Shown piece by piece: positions 57,852-64,000 of a stretch of DNA of 64,000 bases. The notes under the pieces were generated by a model. The model was not told the DNA's origin. It searched no databases and saw only the letters and a list, made by a program, of their open reading frames with translations. Location of the stretch: the NCBI RefSeq assembly GCF_003387075.1, contig NZ_QUMQ01000001.1, forward strand, positions 8,742,001-8,806,000. The letters run 5' to 3'. Position numbers and translations under genes: made by a program. How positions within the stretch are numbered: position 1 is the stretch's first letter; each line of letters opens with the position of its first letter. The stretch is from Asanoa ferruginea. GTDB taxonomy: Bacteria > Actinomycetota > Actinomycetes > Mycobacteriales > Micromonosporaceae.

Positions 57852-58720
57852 CTCGTCAGGGGCTCGCGGGCGGCTGTCAAGGTCGCCCGCGCGGCCTCGT
57901 CGGTGGGCACGGCGGCCAGGCGGCGGGCGGCCGCGTCGGCCCGGGTCGCCCAGTGGAAGCGGAGCAGCACCGGCAGCGCCGCGTCGATCTCGTCGCGCGG
58001 CACCGCGCCCGCGGCGGCGTAGCCCTCGACCAGTTCGGCGGTCGGCTCGTCGTGCGCGTGGGTGACCGCGGCGGCGAGGTCGGCGACCAGCGGCCCGGTC
58101 GCCGCCGGCCCCCAGCAGATCACCGCGGTGCGGCCCGTCGCCGGATCGAGACGGAACGCGGCGGCGCGCGGCCGACCGTGCAGCACCCCGTAGCTGAGCC
58201 GGTCGGTGACGGTCAGCCGGGTCAGCGCGGCGCAGGCGCTCGCGACGGCCGGGCGCAACCACGGCTCGGCGTCGAGATGCGGCGCGTCGGCGCGGACCCG
58301 GTGCCACGGTGCCAGGCCGGCGTGCGCGAAACCGTCCATTCCGGCGTGCAGCCGGGCCAGCGCGTCGCCCCACCACTGCTGGTCGATCGGGTCGCGCGGG
58401 ACCAGCGGTCGGCCGGGAGGGCAACGGACCATGGCGTACGCCGCGCCATCGTGGTCGGCGACCAGCGCGCCGGACAGCGTGCGGACCGGCTCGCCGGCCG
58501 GCAGCCCGCGCTCGACGAGATGGCGCACGGCGGTGAGCCCGGCCTCGAGCCGCAGCCGCTTGCCGAGCGGCACCCGGGTCACCAGGTGGCACGCGCCGTC
58601 GATGGTGGCCACCCAGGTGGTCGCCGCGGTGCCGCCGAGCGAGACGGGATCGAGGCGGGACGGCACGTGCTGCCATCCACCGCGCAGGGCCGCGAGCGCG
58701 ACCGAGTCGTCGTCTGCCAC
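57848..58720 (-). CDS. APH-like phosphotransferase-fold protein lacking catalytic aspartates
   Basis: A 290-residue protein resembling aminoglycoside phosphotransferase/choline kinase folds (LARLHAGMDGFAHAG before the catalytic loop, YAMVRCPPGRPLVP in the hinge). The catalytic loop reads YGVLHGRPRAAAF, where HGD is expected, and the metal motif reads VICWGPAATGPL, where IDW is expected. Both key aspartates are absent, so it is probably a pseudokinase. Its ligand is unknown. Confidence 0.75.
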   Translation of the reverse strand: MADDDSVALAALRGGWQHVPSRLDPVSLGGTAATTWVATIDGACHLVTRVPLGKRLRLEAGLTAVRHLVERGLPAGEPVRTLSGALVADHDGAAYAMVRCPPGRPLVPRDPIDQQWWGDALARLHAGMDGFAHAGLAPWHRVRADAPHLDAEPWLRPAVASACAALTRLTVTDRLSYGVLHGRPRAAAFRLDPATGRTAVICWGPAATGPLVADLAAAVTHAHDEPTAELVEGYAAAGAVPRDEIDAALPVLLRFHWATRADAAARRLAAVPTDEAARATLTAAREPLTS

Positions 58721-58770
58721 GGAGCGGAATTATCCGCCGCTGGTGGGTGCGCGTCCCGGAAATGAGCGAA

Positions 58771-58809
58771 CGGTCGGAAGAGACACCCCCCAGTGATCTC
58801 TTCCGACCG
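58771..58809. promoter_or_regulatory. 13-bp perfect inverted repeat upstream of the Crp-like gene
   Basis: CGGTCGGAAGAGA (58771-58783) and its exact complement (58797-58809) flank a 13-nt C-rich loop. It lies in the ~300-nt divergent gap (58721-59018) between the APH-like gene and the Crp-like gene, about 210 nt before the latter. No T-tract follows on either strand. Operator or leader structure is possible; the rest of the gap shows nothing clear. Confidence 0.65.
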
Positions 58810-59018
58810 GTCCGCCCCCACCCCCTGCCGGCCCGCCGTTCCCCCGTATTGGCCCCTACCAGCAGCGGGTCTGGCACTCAGCCTGCCCGAACGGACAACA
58901 CGGGACTGTCACGGAAGCGATTTGAGGGGTGTACAGCACGCGACAGGAACGACATGATCTGATGTGTTGCCGGCTAATGGGTCGGTCAGTGGGATGTGTC
59001 CTAGGGAGGGGTCGGGTC

Positions 59019-59711
59019 GTGGAGGGTCGCCTGCCAGATCCTGGCGACGCTCTGACGGGGGTCGAGCTGTTCGCCGGGCTTGAGCCTGAAGTGCGGCAGC
59101 GGGTGATCGCGGCCGCCGTTCCCCGCACCTACCGCAAGGGTCAGTTGCTGTTCGTCGAAAACGACCCGGGCGAGTCGCTGATCATCCTGCGCCGGGGCGC
59201 TGTCGCGGTGTTCGTCACCGCGCCCACCGGCGAGCGGGCCGTGCTCTCCGTCGTCCGTCCACCCGGGACGCTCGGCGAGGTGTCGCTGTTGGACGCCTCG
59301 ACCCGGTCGACCTCGGCCGAGGCCATCGAAGACTGCACCGCGCTCGCGCTGTCGCGTTCGGCGTTCATGGAGCTGGTGCACTCCAACCCGCGGATCCTCG
59401 ACGCGGTGATGCGCTCGCTGGGCGCGCTGATCCGCCGCCTCACCGAGCAGAATGCCGACCACGTCTTCCTCGACCTGCCCGGTCGGGTGGCCAAGACGCT
59501 GGTCCGGCTGGCCGGCGAGAGCCAGGCGCCGATGATCACCATCGAGCTCAACCAGAGCCAGCTCGCCGAGATGGCCGGCGGCTCGCGGCAGAGCGTCAAC
59601 CAGGCGATCGGCTCGTTCGCCAACCGCGGCTGGCTGCGCACCGAGGGCCGGCGGATCGTCGTGACCGACGTGGCCGCCCTGCGCCGGCGCGCCGGGATGC
59701 CCGACCGCTGA
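59019..59711 (+). CDS. Crp/Fnr-family cyclic-nucleotide-type regulator
   Basis: A 230-residue Crp-type regulator. The cyclic nucleotide domain has GTLGEVSLLDASTRSTSAEA, where Glu and Arg-Ser of the phosphate-binding cassette are kept, so cAMP binding is plausible. The C-terminal winged helix is ELNQSQLAEMAGGSRQSVNQAIGSFANRGWLRTEG. AGGGAGGGG lies before the GTG at 59019; a longer open frame from 58929 lacks conserved sequence. A class III cyclase gene lies 500 nt downstream. Confidence 0.9.
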   Translation: MEGRLPDPGDALTGVELFAGLEPEVRQRVIAAAVPRTYRKGQLLFVENDPGESLIILRRGAVAVFVTAPTGERAVLSVVRPPGTLGEVSLLDASTRSTSAEAIEDCTALALSRSAFMELVHSNPRILDAVMRSLGALIRRLTEQNADHVFLDLPGRVAKTLVRLAGESQAPMITIELNQSQLAEMAGGSRQSVNQAIGSFANRGWLRTEGRRIVVTDVAALRRRAGMPDR

Positions 59712-59718
59712 AACGCGC

Positions 59719-59746
59719 GAGGCCCCCGGCTTCCGCCAGGGGCCTC
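59719..59746. terminator. Hairpin between convergent Crp-like and QGWVGPT-repeat genes
   Basis: GAGGCCCC pairs with GGGGCCTC (8 bp), and a second small stem CGG/CCG lies inside. It starts 7 nt after the Crp stop and ends 16 nt before the repeat-gene stop. There is no T-run, but position suggests a bidirectional terminator. Confidence 0.65.
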
Positions 59747-59762
59747 ACGAAAAGCGGTCGAG

Positions 59763-60071
59763 TTAGGGCTCGGTGCTCGTGGGGCCGACCCAGCCCTGCG
59801 GCTTGGTGTCCTTCGGCGGCGCCGTCGGGCCCACCCACCCCTGTGCCTTCACGTCTTCCGGCGACGACGTCGGGCCGACCCAGCCCTGCGCCTTCACGTC
59901 TTCCGGCGACGACGTCGGGCCGACCCAGCCCTGGGCCTCGGCACCGTCACCCACGATCCCCTTGGCCTGTAGTTGCGCCAGGGTGGCGGCGTCGACGTCG
60001 ACGCTCGCCCCCGCGGCGTGCTCGACACCGGAACCGTCGGTCCAGTCTTTCTCAAGCCGGACGAAAACCAT
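59763..60071 (-). CDS. Small protein with four tandem QGWVGPT repeats
   Basis: A 102-residue protein. Residues 1-45 form a compact acidic domain (MVFVRLEKDWTDGSGVEHAAG; DVDAATLAQLQAKGIV) that resembles small phage-type structural domains with a 'value, spacer, index' layout. Residues 47-98 hold QGWVGPT four times at a strict 15-residue spacing (47, 62, 77, 92), with SSPEDVKA or APPKDTKP linkers. There is no signal peptide. The gene is convergent with the Crp-like gene and divergent from the cyclase-ATPase. A binding scaffold or a multi-core peptide precursor are both possible; I know no characterised homologue. Confidence 0.75.
   Translation of the reverse strand: MVFVRLEKDWTDGSGVEHAAGASVDVDAATLAQLQAKGIVGDGAEAQGWVGPTSSPEDVKAQGWVGPTSSPEDVKAQGWVGPTAPPKDTKPQGWVGPTSTEP
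59804..59935 (-). repeat. 45-nt tandem repeats encoding QGWVGPT units
   Basis: Units of 45 nt (15 codons) encode AQGWVGPTSSPEDVK and variants. The two central copies, starting near 59847 and 59892, are almost identical at DNA level, indicating recent duplication or gene conversion; outer copies have diverged. Confidence 0.9.
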
Positions 60072-60135
60072 CGCAGCACTCCTTCATGAGTCGATCTCGG
60101 CCGCGGCCGACTCTACCCACGGCCAGCCGTTATGG

Positions 60136-60160
60136 ACTGTCCACTAGCCAACAGGACAGT
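60136..60160. promoter_or_regulatory. Inverted repeat between the QGWVGPT gene and the cyclase-ATPase gene
   Basis: ACTGTCC-N11-GGACAGT lies in the 151-nt divergent promoter region, 65 nt from one start and 63 nt from the other. A further TGACAGT follows directly. The central placement suggests one regulator controlling both genes. It does not match the Crp consensus. Confidence 0.6.
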
Positions 60161-60222
60161 TCCTGACAGTCGGCTGACTGGATAAGCTGCGAGCCCTTGA
60201 CCGATGGGGATTCGCAAAGGGA

Positions 60223-63200
60223 GTGTCCGCCATCTCCGCTGCCTGCGCCCGGTGCGGCCGGACCCCCGCCGAGAACGACCGGTTCTGTGGCGGTTGTGGT
60301 GCGGAGCTGGCTCCACCCTGCCGTCAGTGCGGCCGGCCGATCGGCGCCGACGCCTCGTTCTGCACCAACTGCGGCACCGCCCGCGACGGCGGCCCGCGCG
60401 GCGAGGCGCGCACCGAGCAGCAGGAAGACCGGCGCCGGGTCAGCGTGCTGTTCGTCGACCTGATCGACTTCACGCCCTACGCCGAGCGCGCCGACCCGGA
60501 GCAGGTCCGGGCGATGCAGAACGGCTTCTTCTCGGCCGCGCGCCGGGTCGTCGGCCAATACGGCGGCGTGGTGGAGAAATACATCGGCGACGCGGTGATG
60601 GCGCTGTTCGGCGCCCCCGTCGCCACCGAGACCGACCCGCTGCGCTGCGTCCGCGCCGGCCTCGAGCTGCAACGGGTGTTGGCCCGCTTCGCACCCGACG
60701 GTGCCGACGCGGGCGGCATGCGCTTCCGGGTCGGCGTCGCGACCGGCGAGGCGCTGGTCGACGTGGCCGCGGCCCGCGACGGCGGGCAGGCGATCGTCGC
60801 CGGCGACGTGGTCAACACCGCGTCCCGGCTGCAGTCGGCCGCACCGCCCGGCGGCGTGCTGGTCTGCGGCAACACCTACGCGCTGACCAAAGACGCGGTC
60901 CGCTACCAGGACCAGCCCGCGGTCACCCTGCGCGGCCGCTCGACGCCGACCGAGGTCTGGCTGGCGGTCGCGCCGCGCCGCCGGCCACACGTCGACCGGG
61001 AGCCCGACTCCACCCCGCTGGTCGACCGCGAGCACGAGCTCGGCCTGCTGGTCAACGCGCTGCACCGGTCGCTGCGCGACAAGCTGCCACAGGTGGTCAC
61101 CGTGTTCGGCCGGGCCGGCATCGGCAAGAGCCGGCTGGTCCGCGAGCTGCTCAAGCACGCCGAGCGGCTGATCGACGACCCGGTCACCTGGCGCACCGGG
61201 CGCTGCCCGCCGTTCGGGGAAAACGTCGCGTTCGCGGCGCTGGCCGACATCGTCAAGGCCGAGGCCGGCATCCTCGACACCGACCCGGCCGCGGCCGCCG
61301 CGCAGCGGCTCACCAAGACCGTCTCCGAGCTGGTCGGGCCGGGCGAGGCCGAGCGGCTGATCGACGCGCTGCGCCCGCTGGTCGGGCTGCCGGCCAACCG
61401 CCTCGCCGCCGAGGAGGCCGAGTCCGCCTGGCGACGGTTCCTGGTGGCGCTCGCCGCGCGCCGGCCGACCGTGCTGGTCTTCGAAGACCTGCACTGGGCC
61501 GACGAGAGCATGCTGCGGTTCGTCGAGCTGCTCGGCGCGTCCGCCCGCGACGTACCCCTGCTGATCCTCTGCACCGCACGTCCTGAACTCGCCGACCGCG
61601 ACCCGGGCTGGGCGGGGTCGCTGGGCGGCTCGCTGACGATCACCCTGCCGCCGCTGCGGGCGACCGGCATCGCCACCCTCTACGCGCACATGTTCGGGCA
61701 GGCCGCGTTCTCCGCCGACATGCTCAGCCCGCTGGTCGAGCTCGCCGACGGCAACCCGCTCTACGCACACGAATACGTGCGGATGCTGATCGAGCAGGGC
61801 GCGCTGCGGCAGTCCGGCCGGGGCTGGTCGCTGGAGAAGCGGCTCGACCTGCCGATGCCCGACAGCGTGCACGCGGTCATCGCCAACCGCGTCGACCTGC
61901 TCGACCCCAAGGACCGCACGGTCCTGTTCGCCGCCTCGGTGGTCGGCATGGTGTTCTGGCCGGGCGCGGTCGCCGCGGCGCTGGGCCGCAACGTCGAGTC
62001 GGTCGAGCGGTCGCTGCGCCGGCTCGAGCAGCGCGACTTCGTCCACGAGCAGGCCGCGTCCACGATGGCCGGTCAGGCGGAGTTCCGGTTCGGCCACGTG
62101 CTGGTCCGCGACGTCTGCTACCAGCGGCTGCCGCGCACCGAGCGGGTGGCCCGGCACGAGCGCACCGCCGAGTGGCTCGACGCGCTGTCCCGCAGCCGCG
62201 ACACCGACCTGGCCGAGGTGCTCGCCCACCACCGCTGGGCCGCTCACGAGATCGCCCGCACGCTCGGCGTCGACCCGAGCCCGTTCGCACCGCCGGCCCG
62301 CGAGGCGCTGCACCGGGCCGCCCGCCGGGCCTACGCCCTGCACGCCCTCGACGCGGCCGCCAACCACGTCGAACGCGCGCTCGTCCTGGCCGACCAGTCC
62401 GACCCGGTCAGCCGGCTGCAACTCGAGCTGCTGCGCACCGAGATCACGTTCTACCGCGACCGCACCGACTTCCTCACCGGTGGCGGCCCCGACCAGCTCG
62501 TCACGCTGGCCGACCGGCTCTACGCCCACGACGACGCGGCCAGCGCGGCCCGGGCCTGGACCCTGCTCGGCCAGGCCGCCTGGCTGCGCACCGACCGCCG
62601 GGCGGCCCTGTCCTGCCTGGACCGCGCGGTCGAGCTGTTCGACGGCGTTCCGGACAGCACCGAGAAGGCCGACGCCTACGCCGAGTTGGGCCGGCTGCAC
62701 ATGCTCAACTACGAGCGCGACCCGGCGATCGCCGCGGCCGGCGCGGCCGCCGACATCGCCGAGCGGCTGGGCAGCGTGGAGACCCGCACCAACGCCCGGA
62801 TCACCGTCGCGATGTCGCTCTACCAGGCCGGCGACCGCGGCGCGCTGGCCGAGCTCTACGCGGTGACCGAGTTCTGCCGGACACACGGCCTGCTGGCACT
62901 CAACCGGGCGATCCAGAACCTGGCCTACGCGCTGAGCGAAGAGGGCGACTGGATCCGCTCCAAGGAGCTGCTCTCCGAGGCCGCCAGCGCCGTGCAGGGC
63001 GGCCACACGCTCAACACCGGCTACTCCGGCGAGGCGATGCGGGCCTACTTCGCCGGCGAGTTCGACAAGCTGCTGGCCGCCGCCGACGCGTTCGTCGACA
63101 CCCCCGACGGGCGCTGGGACATCCAGGTCCGCGGCCTGCGGGCCTGCCTGCGGGTGCTGCGCGACCAGCCGGTGCTGACCGTCGGCGACAACGACGACGT

Positions 63201-63762
63201 GGGCGACGCGCTGGCGACCGCGCGCACCGGCGGGTTCTACCGGCCCCGCTGGACCACGCTCGGGCTGACCGCCCAGGTCCGCGCCCTCCAGGGCCGCACC
63301 GGCGAGGCCGGCGAACTGCTCGACGAGCTGGCCGAGTCATGGTCGGCGGTGCCGGCACTGGCCAGCGGCGAGTGGGTCTCGGCGGCGGCGTTCGGGGCGG
63401 CGCTGACCGGCCGGGCCGCGGCCGTGCGGGTGCGCGGCATGCTCGACCGGGTCAACCACCGCACCCCGTGGGCCGAGGCGGCGCTGCGGATCGTCAGCGC
63501 GGCATTGGCTGCGGCCGACGACGACGCCGGCCGGGCCGGCCAGCTCTACGCCGCGGCGGCCGGCATCTACGGTCAGATTCCCGACGTCACCGACCGGATG
63601 CTGGCCCTCGCGCTGGCCGCCCGCAGCTTCCTGGTCGCCGACGAGAGCGCGGCGGCTGAGGTGGCGCTGACCGAGGTGCGCGCGTTCGCCAACCGCAACC
63701 GGGCGCCCGGGCTGCTCCGGCTGACCGGGGCACCGACGCCCGAGGCGACCCTGGCGAGTTAG
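60223..63762 (+). CDS. Zinc-ribbon / class III nucleotide cyclase / AAA ATPase / TPR regulator
   Basis: A 1179-residue multidomain signalling protein. Two zinc ribbons (CxxC pairs at Cys8/11/22/25 and 33/36/47/50) lead into a class III cyclase domain (residues 70-250). Its metal Asp79 (FVDLIDFT) and Asp123 (GDAVMALFG), Lys119, Asn198 and Arg202 (GDVVNTASRLQ) are kept, so it may be active. An AAA-type NTPase follows, with Walker A FGRAGIGKSR (296-304) and Walker B LVFEDLHWADES. The C-terminal half is TPR-like helices. No DNA-binding domain is seen. Its last 22 codons are echoed after the stop. Confidence 0.9.
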   Translation: MSAISAACARCGRTPAENDRFCGGCGAELAPPCRQCGRPIGADASFCTNCGTARDGGPRGEARTEQQEDRRRVSVLFVDLIDFTPYAERADPEQVRAMQNGFFSAARRVVGQYGGVVEKYIGDAVMALFGAPVATETDPLRCVRAGLELQRVLARFAPDGADAGGMRFRVGVATGEALVDVAAARDGGQAIVAGDVVNTASRLQSAAPPGGVLVCGNTYALTKDAVRYQDQPAVTLRGRSTPTEVWLAVAPRRRPHVDREPDSTPLVDREHELGLLVNALHRSLRDKLPQVVTVFGRAGIGKSRLVRELLKHAERLIDDPVTWRTGRCPPFGENVAFAALADIVKAEAGILDTDPAAAAAQRLTKTVSELVGPGEAERLIDALRPLVGLPANRLAAEEAESAWRRFLVALAARRPTVLVFEDLHWADESMLRFVELLGASARDVPLLILCTARPELADRDPGWAGSLGGSLTITLPPLRATGIATLYAHMFGQAAFSADMLSPLVELADGNPLYAHEYVRMLIEQGALRQSGRGWSLEKRLDLPMPDSVHAVIANRVDLLDPKDRTVLFAASVVGMVFWPGAVAAALGRNVESVERSLRRLEQRDFVHEQAASTMAGQAEFRFGHVLVRDVCYQRLPRTERVARHERTAEWLDALSRSRDTDLAEVLAHHRWAAHEIARTLGVDPSPFAPPAREALHRAARRAYALHALDAAANHVERALVLADQSDPVSRLQLELLRTEITFYRDRTDFLTGGGPDQLVTLADRLYAHDDAASAARAWTLLGQAAWLRTDRRAALSCLDRAVELFDGVPDSTEKADAYAELGRLHMLNYERDPAIAAAGAAADIAERLGSVETRTNARITVAMSLYQAGDRGALAELYAVTEFCRTHGLLALNRAIQNLAYALSEEGDWIRSKELLSEAASAVQGGHTLNTGYSGEAMRAYFAGEFDKLLAAADAFVDTPDGRWDIQVRGLRACLRVLRDQPVLTVGDNDDVGDALATARTGGFYRPRWTTLGLTAQVRALQGRTGEAGELLDELAESWSAVPALASGEWVSAAAFGAALTGRAAAVRVRGMLDRVNHRTPWAEAALRIVSAALAAADDDAGRAGQLYAAAAGIYGQIPDVTDRMLALALAARSFLVADESAAAEVALTEVRAFANRNRAPGLLRLTGAPTPEATLAS

Positions 63763-63764
63763 GC

Positions 63765-63835
63765 CGCAACCGGGCGCCCGGACTGCTCCGGCTGACCGGC
63801 GCCCCCACGCCGGAGGCGACGCTCGCGAGTTAGGC
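63765..63835 (+). repeat. Echo of the 3' end of the cyclase-ATPase gene, stop codon included
   Basis: 63694-63764 and 63765-63835 are tandem copies of 71 nt. Read in its own frame the second copy encodes the same residues NRAPGLLRLTGAPTPEATLAS and stop. Seven bases differ and all are at third codon positions without changing the amino acid. The period is not a multiple of three, so the copy is not a read-through extension. Confidence 0.92.
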
Positions 63836-64000
63836 CGCTACTGCTGTCGGGGGCTCGGCCGGGGCCGGCACCCGGGCGGCGAGGTTCTTCGCCTTCTGCG
63901 CGTAGATGTCGACGTATTCGCGGCCGGAGAGCTCCATCAGCTCATACATGATCTCGTCGGTCACGGCCCGCTCGACGAACCGGTCACCGGACATGCCCGC
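63830..64000 (-). CDS. 1-acyl-sn-glycerol-3-phosphate acyltransferase-like protein (C-terminal part)
   Basis: The last 56 codons of a minus-strand gene that continues beyond the right edge. The tail reads RAVTDEIMYELMELSGREYVDIYAQ followed by a Pro/Ala end, a pattern seen at the C-terminus of actinobacterial PlsC-type acyltransferases. The catalytic HxxxxD motif is outside the window, so the assignment is tentative. Its TAA stop overlaps the stop of the echoed tail repeat, so its last codons lie against the duplicated DNA. Confidence 0.55.
   Translation of the reverse strand, partial: AGMSGDRFVERAVTDEIMYELMELSGREYVDIYAQKAKNLAARVPAPAEPPTAVAA

Noticed and set aside
59763-60071. Confident assignment of the QGWVGPT protein as a modified-peptide precursor
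   Set aside because: No adjacent modification enzyme, transporter or protease of known type was found, so this stays only a possibility in the findings.

Overview
The window is chromosomal DNA of a high-GC actinomycete. GC-rich third codon positions, GTG and TTG starts, many ATGA/GTGA stop-start overlaps, an Rv2175c-type DNA-binding protein, a PASTA kinase, an ECF42 sigma factor and class F sortase genes point to Actinobacteria. The overall gene set suits Micromonosporaceae (Micromonospora/Actinoplanes relatives), but the family is an inference. No rRNA, tRNA, CRISPR array, IS element or prophage was seen. About 60 protein genes are supported.

Left to right. 0-7 kb: an APC permease and a partial acetamidase, then a coupled MoxR / DUF58 / transglutaminase operon. 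7-13.5 kb: a 20-nt-period repeat array, a GNAT gene broken by a frameshift and swollen by a 57-nt minisatellite, a DUF3040 protein, DNA polymerase IV, a phosphodiesterase and methyltransferase pair, and a SnoaL-like/TetR pair. 13.5-20.6 kb: a LexA-box-led mutasome operon (HEPN protein, ImuA-like, ImuB, DnaE2) whose leader carries four strong stem-loops. 20.7-26.2 kb: a YbaK deacylase, a second intergenic array and a coupled carotenoid-tailoring operon (CrtA-like, GNAT, CruF-like, GT2, CrtI-like).

26.3-45 kb holds GrpB, a CDP-alcohol transferase and a block whose order resembles M. tuberculosis Rv2172c-Rv2179c: metF-like, prenyl synthase, MptA-like GT-C, Rv2175c-like and PASTA kinase. The aroG and exoribonuclease members lie further right. 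The block is interleaved with lycopene cyclase halves (crtYc, crtYd), endonuclease IV, an MFS exporter, an ArsR-like regulator, a diguanylate cyclase and threonine aldolase. 45-57 kb holds DUF4389, a divergent EF-Tu, ECF42 with its YCII partner, a CBM2-GH18 chitinase, glutathione peroxidase, DUF4397 plus sortase F, proC, a phosphofructokinase with PPi-type signature residues, and the exoribonuclease. 57-64 kb holds DUF1028, a kinase-dead APH-like protein, a Crp-type regulator, a small protein with four QGWVGPT repeats, a zinc-ribbon/cyclase/AAA/TPR regulator and a partial acyltransferase.

The most unusual features are these. (1) The 3' ends of two genes are echoed just downstream, stop codon included; the copy after the cyclase-ATPase gene differs only at synonymous positions. 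(2) GC-rich tandem repeats recur both between genes and inside reading frames. (3) The QGWVGPT repeat protein sits between a Crp regulator and a class III cyclase and shares an inverted repeat with the cyclase promoter. (4) The SOS mutasome operon has a structured leader.
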